Positions 10,691 through 21,870 are shown, counted from the first letter of the stretch. The stretch: 64,000 bases of DNA from Liolophura sinensis (GCF_032854445.1 NC_088307.1:10106001-10170000); one strand, 5' to 3'. Numbers and translations: made by a program. Notes: generated by a model from the letters alone, not told the origin.

Positions 10691-11804
10691 GAAATCCATC
10701 ATCACGCGAACACCAGGACCGGTGTCAGCATACTATGACGTCACCAAGGACGTCACCCTCCAAGTAGACGCATCAAAATCAGGCCTTGGCGCAGTCATTC
10801 TTCAAGAAGGCAAACCAGTTGCCTATGCCTCAGGAGCACTTACGCCGACACAGCAAAACTATGCACAGATAGAAAAAGAAATGTTGGCAATTCAGTTTGG
10901 GTGTGAGAAGTTTCATTCTTATATCTATGGAAAACAAGTGACAGTACACAGTGATCACAAGCCGCTTGAGATAATCATGCGCAAACCACTGGCTTCAGCA
11001 CCACCCAGACTACAGCGCATGATGCTGCGCTTACAGCTCTACGATTTGAACGTAGTTTTTCGTCCCGGAAAGGAAATTCCGATTGCGGACACACTGTCGA
11101 GAAATTACAAATCTGGACATGACGCACATGAAGATCCAACCCTGGAAAAGCACGTTCATGCAGTATTTGAACGGATCCCAGTAACTGATCAAAAACTGGA
11201 AAAAATAAAATCGGAAACACAGAAGGATCAAACTCTCATCAAACTTAAATCTGTCATTCAGAGAGGCTGTCCACAGTCTAAACAACAAGTGGACGCTGAT
11301 TTGAGAAAATTCTGGCATGTGCGAGACGAACTGACTGTTTTGAACGGCATAGTGTTCAAAAGTGACAAAATTGTGATTCCAACATCATTGCATGTCGACA
11401 TGCTGCAACGGATACATACAGGACATTTCGGCATGGAACTTTGCAAACGACGTGCTAGAGAATTTCTCTACTGGCCGCACATGTGTTCACAAATTGAGGA
11501 CTATGTGAACAGATGTAGCACATGCCTTGAACACAGATCCTCCCTACCGAAGGAACCGATGATGTCACCGCCGATACCAAACAGGCCATGGAAATTGTTA
11601 GCCACAGACCTGTTTGAGTGGCACAACCGTAACTATGTCATTGTGGCTGATTATTATAGTCACTATTTTGAGATCAGCCTGTTACTTAATATCACCGCCA
11701 ACAGTGTCATCAGTCACATGAAATTAATCTTTGCCCGGCACGGCATATGTGAAGAACTGATATCTGACAATGGAAGCCAATACACATCTGCACAATTCAG
11801 ATGA
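10689..11804 (+). pseudogene. RNase H and integrase region of pol
   Basis: RNase H shows LQVDASKSGLGAVI, an active Asp, then EKEMLAIQFG with the Glu and HSDHKPLE with the Asp. The integrase has an HHCC-like HTGHFGMELCKRRA...CSTCLEHR zinc region, then LLATDLFEW (first catalytic Asp) and ISDNGSQYT (second Asp). It ends at an in-frame TGA (about 11802), where a stretch of about ten conserved residues is also missing, so a small out-of-frame deletion is likely. Confidence 0.88.
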
Positions 11805-12350
11805 AGCAGCCCCTATCATCATCAATCTAACGGACTTGCTGAAAAGTATGTCGGTATAGCAAAATGGATCATAAAGAAAGCCCAGACCGATGGCACTGAC
11901 CTGTACATGGGACTGTTAGTCTACAGAAATACACCCACTGATAGAACCGCTACACCAGCTCAACTCCCAATGAGTCGTCGTCTTCGAGACACCCCCCCCC
12001 CCCCCACCCAGTCCAACAAAAACGGCTCCGTCCGTCCATCTGTACAAAACGTAAAAGATGTACAAAGGCGACTTTATACAACCGTAACACCCAATCTCAA
12101 AAACCATTAAAGGAAGGAGAGGATGTGTACATGCAACAACTCAATGGGAAATGGAAACCAGCGATAGTGAAAAAAGTAGCCGAGATATCACGATCATATA
12201 TATCCACATCTGATGGTGGAAATTAGCAACGGAACCGTCGTCACATCATTCCGTCCAAACCAGCCCCGCTAGCCAACAGTCCGAACAACAAATCAACAGG
12301 CTCGACACCTCCACCACTGGAAAACCCAACTTATCCTGAGACTCCGAAAC
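11805..12350 (+). pseudogene. Integrase C-terminal region, out of frame
   Basis: After the break the frame resumes with HHQSNGLAEKYV, which contains the third catalytic Glu, and continues through a VYRNTPTD segment. A run of C residues (about 11992-12006) interrupts or extends a proline-rich part. Weak integrase C-terminal similarity continues to about 12230. Confidence 0.7.
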
Positions 12351-12982
12351 CACCTTGACACACCACCAACTTCACAGTTCTCATGTTTTGGTCGATGTAT
12401 TAAGCCCAAGATTTTATCTGATTTCATAACTGGATAAAGTGGAAGTGTGTGTGTTATTGTGAGCACAGTTTGTTTTGCTCTCACTTGCAGATCTCAGTCA
12501 GAATGCAAATTCCAGCTCCAACAGTGAATTTGTGAATCAGTGATTAATGTGTGCATTCTATTCAGTTCATTGGATTCTATCATTCCTCGGCATTGAAATG
12601 AGTGATGCATTTACAGATAGGTTCAGTTTTTGCATCACTCAGATTCATGGATTTGGATGATTCAAAGTGCTATAATAATTTTATTTGCTATGTTAAATTG
12701 TTCCGAGTTGTGTGATCTTGACATTCTTATAAAAGTTTAATTGATGGATAAATTTGTGTTTAGCTTTAAAACCTGGTGAACCTCGGATATCATTTGACAT
12801 TTGACTCCAACTCAAGTTTTAAGTATCAAACTGACTCTACAAACACTTACAGTTTACAGTGTATTCTATTTTGTTTTAAATTGAAATTTGTTGCATTTGA
12901 AATGTATACTTGGGCAGTCCTTTAGAAGCGAAGTTTGTTAAAGAATGTAATACCACTAACTTTTCTTTCAAAAGAAGGGGGA
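12351..12982 (+). other. 3' untranslated part and polypurine tract of the LTR element
   Basis: About 630 bp without a usable frame. It ends in AAAAGAAGGGGGA, the polypurine primer for plus-strand DNA synthesis, right before the 3' LTR. Confidence 0.65.
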
Positions 12983-13249
12983 TGTGATATTGTCATAGTT
13001 TGCCACGTGCATTTGTTTACATCATAGCTTATGTGTATGTTTACATCACATGGTCAGCTCCCTTATATTAATATTCATGACGTTGCAGCATAGCGATTGG
13101 CTAATAATACGTAAGTAACATACTGCGGGACTGCTCAAGGTGATGAACCTGGGTGGAATAGAGTGACTGTCTGAAAGGAGACGCTGTGTCGAGTCCTTTA
13201 TTTACTTATACTTTCTTACGTCAAAAGACGGTAACATAAAAGTATTACA
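12983..13249 (+). repeat. 3' LTR
   Basis: It starts TGTGATATTG and ends AGTATTACA, giving short inverted ends (TGTgATAtT with AgTATtACA). It is the same length as the 5' LTR. Confidence 0.92.
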
Positions 13250-13857
13250 CCCAGGATGTTAGAACGTGCTCCATTTAAAAAAAAACTACTACACTTGCAG
13301 TGGCAGTTTGTCTCGGCGTTTGAGGCAAAATTACCAATCAAATAAGTCTCCCTGGCGTTTAATTTGCAGACACTTACGTTCCTTACCTTTTTGTCTGTCG
13401 ATCGGTTATTTCCTAGGCCGCGTGAACCAGAGATTCATTTAGGGTGCCCAACTGGACCCACTGTCTTGAGAGCCTCGTCATATTTCACAAGGACAAGGGA
13501 CTGCATCGGGTTTCCTACTCGAGTGCGCTCTTACGTTGGTTTGGGGCCAAACTTGGCCGAACAAAATTTGGCCAAACCTAACGTCAGGACAATCTCGGAC
13601 TACGAACTCACCAGATTCTGTAAAGTCACCATTTATGTTGGTCAGGAGGTGCATTGACTAAGATCCATTTATTCAGGGAACCGAAATCAGCCAGGTCTCT
13701 GAACAACCCAAAGCGAACCTTCAGCAGGCAAAGGATCTAGCCATTGACAAAATTACGTTAGACACAACTATTCCCTATCACACAACTGTTCAACGTGCAT
13801 GGAGAATTAACTTTCATAGTTTCACACGCGCACAGAACAGTTTTATCACAATACCGG
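13250..13857. other. Non-coding stretch
   Basis: A 97-residue open frame (13364-13657) has no recognisable domain and no splice context. I see nothing else. Confidence 0.35.
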
Positions 13858-14022
13858 TATATTTATTTATTTATTTGATTGGTGTTTTACGCCGTACTCA
13901 AGAATATTTCACTTAAACGACGGCGGCCAACATTATGGTGGGAGGAAACCGGGCAGAGCCCGGCGAAAACCCACGAGCATCCGCAGGTTGCTGCCAGACC
14001 TTCCCACGTACGGTCGGAGATA
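13858..14022 (-). repeat. SINE A, 5'-truncated
   Basis: Minus-strand copy from the ATTTATTTATTTGATTGGTG tail to CTTCCCACGTACGG; the tRNA-like head is absent. Confidence 0.85.
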
Positions 14023-14569
14023 TCACAACATAAACTACAATGTCACAGTATCTAACAAATCTGTTTGGGAACGAGATCAAATGAAGAGGTTACAGAAATA
14101 AAATAAGCGTGAAGTACGACATTCGTATACCACTCGTAGACCATCCAGGGCCGCAAGACCCATTTCCGAAACAATCCAAACAGACTTTGCAGGGACTGTT
14201 TTTAACGCCTCACTCAGAGTATCGTACAAATCTAGCATTTGAACGGAAATTAATCTTTCTGCAATCAAGCCATTTAGGGACATGCCAAGGGAATTAGCAG
14301 AACGTTTTCAAGTGCTAGTTTTTTGCGAGCTTTCCTAAATATTGAGAACAGTGAAATGTAAATATAAGATCAATCAAAGAAATCATTTGAACATTTGAAG
14401 ATTCTGTTAAAACATAAAATAAACGGGGGAATATTCAGTACTTCACTACTCGAGGCTGTAAAGATGATACCTTTCTTTTTTCGCAAGTTACCACAAATAC
14501 GTAAATATTCTGCTCCAGGCCAAACAGTTTCTGAAAGTTCGAAATGCGCAAGAGGTATTTGCTTCTCTT

Positions 14570-15190
14570 CAGAAAAAAATGTGTTCCAGCTTAGGGAGAT
14601 CCCAATTATTTGCAAGAACTATTATTATGAGCTTCTTGTAAAGAGCTAAACGCGTTTAGAACATCTGCACATTCTGCTACTACATGCACTCTGTAGTAGG
14701 CGATTAATAAACACCAAGCCTGTCCTAAAGGAATACACCTAAATACCCCTTCTCGTCATACCGAGATAACTCAACTGTATAGGATTCCTCAAATGCACAC
14801 GTTCCCATACAAAAACAGGTTTATTACAGGTTGAAGAAGGTGTACTACTAAACTTTTGTCGATGTTAATGATGAGAGCTGTACAAGAAATAAAGTTGTTT
14901 CGGTAAAAGTACTGTTCCATTAAAAAAAATATGAAGTCGTCAGTTACACAGGTGTATCATTAAAAACTGAACAATCATCTGCACACACAAATTAAAGACC
15001 TATCCATGCACCTTGGATTTATCTACTTTCTATACTACGATTCCCCATACAGACTTCATACTTAAATAGATCGGTGTTCACTAGCACAGATCATCGTTAC
15101 ATTTACGCCAAAGGCAAGAAGACTTTTTTTAAGTTTACTATTTATAAAGATTACCGTTCATGAGATGTTTTATTTTTCACTGAATTCCTG
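14570..15190 (+). mobile_element. Penelope-like reverse transcriptase element, decayed copy 1
   Basis: Its translation shares IICKNYYYELLVKS with VFVCKNYCYQVLLKEL of copy 3, and LSTFYTTIPHTD with LSTLYTTIPHTDL of copy 2. It is followed by the same segment of garbled KA(F/S)FFS(S/T)-like coding sequence. Stops and frameshifts are many. It is the shortest of the three copies. Confidence 0.6.
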
Positions 15191-15199
15191 ATAAATAAT

Positions 15200-15890
15200 A
15201 TCTTTATGAAATTATGTGATTCCAACAGTGTTAAGCAGTGGTGCTAGGTTGCGTGTAATTTGCCACTGTTAAGCTTTTACATGAATAGTTAGAATATAAC
15301 CTTAAATCGAAGTAAATTTACAAGCGGCCGTATTTCATAGGTTAAGAATGACCGAGTTACGAATGTTCTGGTTTTAACCTCCAACTCTGAAGCGGAATTT
15401 CTGGCGCAGAGAAAGAGCTGTGGTGTGGTCGATAAATGCTCTTACTGGTTAAAAGTTGGCCTTTGACATTTAATTTGTAGATCCCACCAATCTGGCTACG
15501 GTGGTGGGGCTGGTGGCAATAAGCGGTGGCTGTTTGCGGGATCTAACGTTCCTTGAAAACCACTTCTGTGCATATACCACGATTCTACTGGTGGACTAAG
15601 CATCTCCGAGGCCTGCTCCCTTTGCATTGTTTAAATATTATTGTATGTTCTAGACCAGTGACGTCTTACAAACTGCAATTAGCATGATTTCATTTTTTTC
15701 CTAATTCTGCTGAAGCCATGGTGATATAGGGGGCGTGCGATTTTCTATTAATTTGAATAACACCCTAACAGAAGTAAACTAACAAGATGACTTATTTCAC
15801 CGGTTACGTGCGATCATTTGCCAATGATCACACTGTCTTTGCCGCTCTGGTTTTACTGTCTGTGCTGCAAGCCTGCTCTTAAATAAAAAA
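15200..15890 (+). repeat. Dispersed repeat R1, one or two overlapping copies
   Basis: The landmarks CGTGTAATTTGCCACTG, TACATGAATAGTTAGAATA, AAGTAAATTTACAAG and GTATTTCATAGG lie at 15235-15350. A second set lies at 15650-15890: TTCTAGACCAGTGACGTC, GAAGCCATGGTGAT, ATTTCACCGGTTACGTG, ATCACACTGTC and GCTCTGGTTTTACTG. Confidence 0.6.
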
Positions 15891-16204
15891 ATATTTGATT
15901 ACCGTGGTATAGGACAAAAATTAATACAAAGAATATTAAATCAATACAAATAAATATAAAAAATGACTCAAAAACTTTTGCAACTAACCACTCATTTATA
16001 CATAGTATTCTGCATAATAACGCCTCTGAAGGTTGTCTATCTTAAAAGATAAGACAACACCAGACCAAATGTATACATGCACCTATAAAACATCACACAT
16101 GAAGTTTAAAAAGCAAAATCGCACACTTTGAGAACATCAAAAGCACCGCCGTGTTGGCATCTTTGATCAATCAGGTGCGTGTCAAATTAATAAACTGAAG
16201 GTTT

Positions 16205-16352
16205 AAGCATTAACGAGCAGCTGGAAGGAACAGTTGGAATAAAACCTAATTGAGGTAAACTGACAAGAGGTGGTATTTCACAGGATATGTGTGATCATTT
16301 GCTAGCTATCACACTGTCATCGTTGCTCTGGTTTTCACTCTCTGCTGTACAT
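16205..16352 (+). repeat. Dispersed repeat R1, partial copy
   Basis: It contains GAATAAAACCTAATTGAGG, AAACTGACAAGAGG, GTATTTCACAGG and AGCTATCACACTGTCATCG, in the usual R1 order. Confidence 0.6.
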
Positions 16353-17411
16353 CTTAATTACATCACCTCTGTAGCATTAAAACGCAGCTTTTTCAGCTTG
16401 CGTTAGCCGAAACCAGGTTTTTGCTTTTAACCATATTTGCGTGGTTTACGGATTGACAGGACATCGTGTTTTCGCTGATTATACATGGTGCATACCCTGC
16501 AAGGATTCCACATTAAAATTTATTTATAGAATTAGCAAGTACATGAGAAAATAATAGACTTGACCACAGGCGCCTGCCCATGTTATGTAACGTCTTCCCT
16601 TTGTGGCAGTACAGTACTGTACGAAGGACGAAGGTGCTGAACGAGTCTATACCACCAATAGTTAATTTTCAAATTCTCATTAAGTTAATAATAAAAGATA
16701 ATGAAATATGAACACACACTCTGAAGTTGTTAACATAGGACAGATATAAATAAAATATCGCACTAAAATACCTTTTGTATTTAAAATTTACTTGTTTTTA
16801 CACTGACTTGCATTATACAAAGAAGTGTAACAAACCGGAAGAAAGATCGACGTTTCACATGCGCGCGGTGTGAGCGTTGTACATGCGACGTCATCAGTTC
16901 TTGCGTCGTTACGTGAAACTTGACTTTCCGCCTGTGAAGATGAATGAGCAACAGCTGAAAAGCAATCCAACGTAAATAGGCCAAAGCAGGCGACGTCACC
17001 AAAAATGCCGATCGGCACGCGCTCGCTCGGGGCGACTGTTACACTTTGTACCATTATAAGAAAGCAGGGTATGTTTCGACCACAAAATAGCCGAACTTTA
17101 TTAAATCAACTTTATTTCATGTTTGGCACAATTTGAAACAACGTATTTATTTGTGGAAAAATGTTTATGAGATGATTTGGCCGTTTAGCAGGTGAAATCT
17201 GTTGATTTTTCATTTGCTGAGTTCCTTGCCTTGTTTTTTTTACTAAAAACGACGCGCACTACAGCTATTACACATGCTACAAAGGCATGCACCGGTGATA
17301 TGACATTTTATGTCTGTTGTAAAGGGGAGAGGAATAATTTTACAAATTTTGTATATATTATTATGTACGTTTGATTAAATTGACATTTTCTTTACTTCCA
17401 AGAAATCCAGT
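16353..17411. other. Non-coding stretch with CRE-like motifs upstream of the RING remnant
   Basis: It is mostly AT-rich with no supported exon. Around 16855-17045 a more GC-rich patch has GCGACGTCATC and GCGACGTCACC, both containing the CRE-like core ACGTCA, plus several CGCG motifs. This patch could be a promoter for the plus-strand TRIM relative at 17412, but nothing proves it. Confidence 0.3.
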
Positions 17412-17600
17412 AATGGCTGAAAGCAAGCAGAACCTTGAAGAAGTTCTCACCTGTTCAGTTTGCGTCCGGATGTTTTGAGAACCCGTTGCGTTACCATGTC
17501 AACATGGTTTTTGCCAAGAATGTATTCGCTTCGTCGCTGAGAAGTCTAAATCTGGTCAGACACACGACAAAGCCTCGTTCCGGCTACGGAGAAAAAAGGT
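17412..17600 (+). pseudogene. Broken TRIM RING-finger exon
   Basis: The exon starts MAESKQ after a TTTACTTCCAAG-type acceptor and continues with CSVC, then a CQHGFCQEC RING core and FVAEKSKSGQT. This closely parallels the RING exon of the minus-strand TRIM gene (MAEST..., CEHMFCREC, FADKSRSEQT). An in-frame TGA stands where that gene has CGG, between the first cysteine pair and the EPV motif. The second half of the RING (CPVC) is not found. A GTAATA site follows at about 17600, and a SINE lies 30 bp further on. I read it as a dead duplicate, opposite in orientation to the intact locus. Confidence 0.75.
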
Positions 17601-17632
17601 AATACAAATAGTTCCTTCTTTGACATTTTTAT

Positions 17633-17893
17633 TGATTCATTGATTGATTTATCTGATTCATGTTTTATGCCGTACACAAGAATGAGTTATACGACGGCGG
17701 CCAGTGTTATGTTTGGAGGAAACCGGGCAGAAACCCCACGACTATCCACACGTTTTTGGCAGACCTTTAAACATACGGCTGGAGCTGTAGCCAGCATGAG
17801 CTCAACTTAAACTCACAGCTACCGCTTTGGTTACAGACTTCTTTGTTATTGCACGGCGTTGGCACGCTATCCACTCAGCCACGGAGGCCCCGT
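17633..17893 (-). repeat. SINE A, near full length
   Basis: It runs from a degenerate tail through the core to the tRNA-like head (GCTATCCACTCAGCCACGGA on this strand). It lies right behind the broken RING exon. Confidence 0.85.
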
Positions 17894-18059
17894 ACGGATA
17901 TGAAGAGGACCAGTCACTACTACACGTACCCAGGAAATATATCTGATCATGTTCCGAAAATGACATGGAATTATTTCCGCAACATGCTTGCTATTTGCTA
18001 TGCTGGCTTCACTTCGGAATTAATGCTTCCGGATCGTCAAGAAACGTAGGATTATGAAT

Positions 18060-18200
18060 GTAATCCCCTTCTATTTTTAGATGTATTTCCTTTGGTCTGC
18101 CCTTTTTCTTTTTTTTTTCTTTTTATTAACTGCTATCATTATAGCAAAGGCTTCAAACTTTCATTCTAGGTGTAAAGTTTTGTGTTTTTCAGAGAATGCA
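18060..18200 (+). repeat. Possible dispersed repeat shared with 6600-6770
   Basis: See the counterpart at 6600-6770. The shared order is TTTTAGATGTAT, TTTGGTCTGCCC, a T-rich run, CTATCATTAT and TAGGTGTA. Confidence 0.3.
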
Positions 18201-18821
18201 TAAACACACAGTAACTTTGACCTATTTTGGATATGGTTCAAAGTATGACCAACCAAAGTCTTTTTCTCTTGCCTTTTGAGATACTTGCCACTTTTTGGGT
18301 GACTTCATTAAAAAATACGCCACAATAAACTACATGTGCCTGCTATTCACCTTATCATTGGCTATAGTTCTTGTACCCATAGTATGTCTCAACTCGACCG
18401 TGTGGTATTAATGAGTGCGACATTACACATATTATGGTTGACTTGTATGGTTATATTCAACACAGGTTATACGCAGTCGACTCTATATTTGATTAATTGC
18501 GTTCATTTATTGATCTGTATCATAAAATTTAATTCTTTACTCATTTATATACACATATTTTTAGAATATATATCTATATACATTTTCTTGACTATATGTA
18601 AATTGGTTTTCGAAATTTACCTGACACTTGTGTCGTTTTAGCTGGATTTAATATTTTTAAACCGCCTATTTTTTTTTCGTTTGGATGTTATCGTTTAACC
18701 ACATTCACACCATGCCATGGCTGCAGTATTGCCTATACCAGTAATCACTTATTTATTCATTGCAAAGGGTGGGAATACGGCATGAATGACGACTGTACAC
18801 CATTGTAATTATATTGTTTGT
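18201..18821. other. Non-coding stretch
   Basis: AT-rich. A hydrophobic 101-residue open frame (18336-18641) has no domain, no homology I recognise and low-complexity composition. I do not call it. Confidence 0.35.
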
Positions 18822-19088
18822 GGAGCCTCCAGGGCTCAGTTGGTTAGCGCGCTAGCGCAGCGTAATGACCCAGGAGCCGCTCACCAATGCGGTCGCTGTG
18901 AGTTTAAGTCTTGCTGGCTTCCTCTCCGGCGGTACGTGAGAAGGTCTAAAAGCAGCCTGCGGATGGTTGTGAGTGTCCGCCAGGCTCTGCCCAGTTTCCT
19001 CCCACCATAATGCTGGCCGCCATCGTATAAGTGAAATATTCTCGAGTACGGCGTAAAAAAGCAATCAAATAAATAAATCAATAAATTA
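18822..19088 (+). repeat. SINE A, full-length reference copy
   Basis: A tRNA-derived SINE. The head has a box A-like TCAGTTGGTTAGCGCGCTAG and a box B-like GTGAGTTTAAGTC, the internal RNA polymerase III promoter parts. The core follows (CTTCCTCTCCGGCGGTACG, GCGGATGGTTGTG, CAGTTTCCTCCCACCATAAT, GTGAAATATTCTCGAGTACG), then the GCGTAAAAAAGCAATCAAAT and AAATAAATAA tail. Such elements are moved by a partner LINE. About 26 copies lie in this window on both strands, most missing the head. The core resembles what I recall of the MetaSINE domain; a repeat-library comparison would settle this. Confidence 0.92.
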
Positions 19089-19175
19089 ATATATCTTTTG
19101 TGCCAGCGCATGATGAACCAGCGCGCCCATTTGTAAAGCAAAGCAAACATTATTCAAGCTGTGAAAAGTGCATAC

Positions 19176-20505
19176 CAAAAAGGGGTGATGACGCCCAAGT
19201 CACACTCCCTGGGGGTGATGACGCCCAAGTCACACTCTCTAGGGGTGATGATTCCCTAGTCACACTCCCTGGGGGTGATGATGCCCAAGTCACACTCTCT
19301 GGGGGCTTATGATGCCCAAATCACACTCCCTGGGGGTGATGATGCCCAAGTCACGCTCCCTGGGGTGATGATGCCCAAGTCACACTCCCTGGGGTGATGA
19401 TGCCCAAGTCACACTCCCTGGGGGTGATGATGCTCAAGTCACACTCCCTGGGGGTGATGACGCCCAAGTCACACTCTCTGGGGGTGATGATTCCCTAGTC
19501 ACACTCCCTGGGGTGATGATGCTCAAGTCACACTCCCTGGGGGTGATGACGCCCAAGTCACACTCTCTGGGGGTGATGATGCTCGAGTCACACTCCCTGG
19601 GGGTGATGATGCCCAAGTCACACTCCCTGGGGGGTGATGACGCCCAAGTCACACTCTCTGGGGGTGATGATGCTCGAGTCACACTCCCTGGGGGTGATGA
19701 TGCCCAAGTCACACTCCCTGGGGTGATGATGCCCAAGTTATACTGCATGGAGTTGATGATGCTCAAGTCACACTCCCTGGGGGTGATGATGTCCAAGTCA
19801 CACTCCCTGGGGGTGATGATGCCCAAGTCACACTCCCTGGAGGTGATGATGCCCAAGTCATACTGCCTGGGGGTGATGATGCCCAAGTCACACTCCCTGG
19901 GGGTGATGATGCCCAAGTCACACTCCCTGGGGGTGATGATGCCCAAGTCACACTCCCTGGGGATGATGATGCCCAAGTCACACTCCCTGGGGGTGATGAT
20001 GCCCAAGTCACACTCCCTGGAGGTGATGACGCCCAAGTCACACTCCCTGGGGGGTGATGACGCCCAAATCACGCTCCCTGAGGGTTATGACGCCCAAGTC
20101 ACACTCCCTGGGGGTGATGATGCCCAAGTCAAACTCCCTGGGGGTGATGATTCCCAAGTCACACTCCCTGGGGGTGATGATGCCCAAGTCACACTCCCTG
20201 GGGGTGATGATGCCCAAGTCACACTCCCTGGGGGTGATGATGCCCTAGTCACACTCCCTGGAGGTTACGACGCTCAAGTCACACTCCCTGGGGGTGATGA
20301 TGCTCAAGTCACACTCCCTGGGGGTGATGATGCCAAAATCACGCTCCCTGGGGGTGATGATGCCCAAGTCACGCTCCCTGAGGGTGATGACGCCCAAGTC
20401 ACACTCCCTGGGGGTGATGATGCCCTAGTCACACTCCCTGGGGGTAATGACGCTCAAGTCACACTCTCTGGGGTGATGATGCTCAAGTCTCACTCCCTGC
20501 TACCA
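19176..20505. repeat. Minisatellite, 30-bp unit, about 44 copies
   Basis: The unit is GGGGGTGATGATGCCCAAGT followed by CACACTCCCT. Because 30 is a multiple of three, long frames stay open on both strands: 10-residue repeats such as GDDAQVTLPG, VMMPKSHSLG and, on the minus strand, SPPGSVTWAS. Occasional 29- or 31-bp units shift the frame. There is no start context, signal peptide or flanking exon, so I treat it as non-coding. Confidence 0.95.
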
Positions 20506-20589
20506 GCAGTACGTAAGTCCACTAACTAAAATAATTTCTGTGCTATCTGTTTTTCCTGTCACTTTCTGTTCCTAGCCTATTTTGGAGTG

Positions 20590-21870
20590 ATACACCGTCT
20601 ATCAGTGTTACTCACGACAACACCCCTTTGTTACGTACATTTAAAAAAAAAACACCAGTCTTTTCTCAGACAGATGAGTATATGTGTACCTTCCCTTCAC
20701 GCCAATTTTAATGGATTCCAAAAAATGCGTGAATCTCAAAAATGCATAAACCCCGCAATGCAAAGCTCACTTCACTTCAAAGTTCAGCAAGCTGTGCGGC
20801 AAAAGGAAGTATAGTTACTTTAAAAAGAGTAACACACAGTAGCTGTGTGTGTATTCTTAAAGCCCCAAAACGTCCCACTGAAGAACTAGACGCTCAAATA
20901 CACGTACCCTATAAGGGCAAATCTAGTTGTAATTTATCCACTCTCTATACTACTATTCCTCACACAGATTTAGTACATAAAATTTTGCTAATTGTATCGG
21001 TGTTCAAGAAAACCGTGCGTCACCACTACATTAACGCCCATTAAGGGCAATAAAGCCTTTTTCAGTTCAACTACATACAAGTGTTACTGCACAGGGGATG
21101 TTTGGTCGTTCATCGAGTTGCTTGAATTTCTCATGAATAATATCTGTTTGATATTCGTCGAAACCATATATCAACAGTGTATAGGTGAGTATTCCGATGG
21201 CTACAAATTGTGCCCCCTTTCGTCTGAGTTATACCTGTTCTCGTATGAATACGACTATGTGCAGAAACTATTAAGTAGTACTCCTTACCAGGCCTGATCT
21301 GTAATGTTTATCATTAAGCGGTATATTGATGATCAGCTAGCTTTAACAATCCATATATAACAAAAGGTGTGAAAGATATATCTAGCTTGGCTGCATTTAA
21401 AGGAAACCTCAGACTCTACAGACTCTACCTGGACCCATGTTTGTACAAAAATGGTTTCCTCTCATACAAACAACAAGACAAGATGGACAGTTTCCATTCT
21501 GACAATGTAAATCACCCATACATGTAGCAATTTCTCTTCACACATCTTTTGTCTGAATGCTTTAGCGGATGTTTATGAAAATAATCCACTCTGTTCACTG
21601 ACAGAGAAGGTTTTTTTTTTCATACGTATAGCTACAGCGAAATAAGGTAATACGATATGACGTTAATTGCAATTTAAATGACTCAAAATACATACATTTA
21701 GTAAACAATCACGTGAAAATATTTAAATCACATATACATTGACAGTGAGCATCCAGAAATATCGCCCGCTTTAAATGTACTCAAGGACATTCTTTACCTG
21801 TAAACAACCCCAAATCTAAGCCAAAAGACGACTGGATTAGACTCAAGCATGGGAGAGTCTATCTACAAAG
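20590..21870 (+). mobile_element. Penelope-like reverse transcriptase element, decayed copy 2
   Basis: Fragments in order: a VPSLHANFNGFQK segment (in place of the LPKLHK-type region), LSTLYTTIPHTDL (the first RT motif), LEFLMNNICLIFVE, YQQCIG followed by a garbled GT(N)CAP block, ELYLFSYEYDYVQKLL, and RYIDDQLAL (the catalytic YIDD). Then come LYKNGF and a DSFHSDNVNH-type segment. These match copy 3 at 27790-29070 block by block. Multiple stops and frameshifts make it dead. The family has RT motifs of Penelope type (LPK.HK, LYT.IP, YIDD), but the GIY-YIG endonuclease is not seen, so the class remains probable only. Confidence 0.75.

Larger units (their letters stand above)
8232..13249 (+). 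mobile_element. Ty3/gypsy-type LTR retrotransposon, complete in structure but inactivated
   Basis: Two 267-bp LTRs (8232-8498 and 12983-13249) flank gag-like and pol-like regions in the order gag, protease, RT, RNase H, integrase, the Ty3/gypsy order. A primer binding site (8499-8511) directly follows the 5' LTR and a purine-rich tract (about 12970-12982) precedes the 3' LTR. The LTRs differ at about 10 positions by eye (about 96% identity), so the insertion is fairly old. The coding region is broken by several frameshifts, small deletions and an in-frame stop, so the copy cannot make its proteins. No 5-bp target-site duplication is visible (GTTAT against CCCAG), which may mean recombination between elements or mutation. 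Confidence 0.93.

Noticed and set aside
8227-13254. Target-site duplication of the LTR element
   Set aside because: GTTAT on the left and CCCAG on the right do not match, and shifting the border by one or two bases does not help.
18336-18641. Hydrophobic 101-residue open frame
   Set aside because: AT-rich, low-complexity I/L/Y-rich composition with no conserved motif; such frames occur by chance in AT-rich DNA.
18836-18915. tRNA gene (box A and box B present)
   Set aside because: The tRNA-like part runs directly into a SINE core repeated across the window, and the clover-leaf stems are not complete. The same applies at 24220, 38090, 43195 and 48250.
19434-20529. Large open frames of 338 and 212 residues on opposite strands
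   Set aside because: They are produced by the 30-bp repeat whose length is a multiple of three. No signal peptide, exon borders or non-repeat domain.
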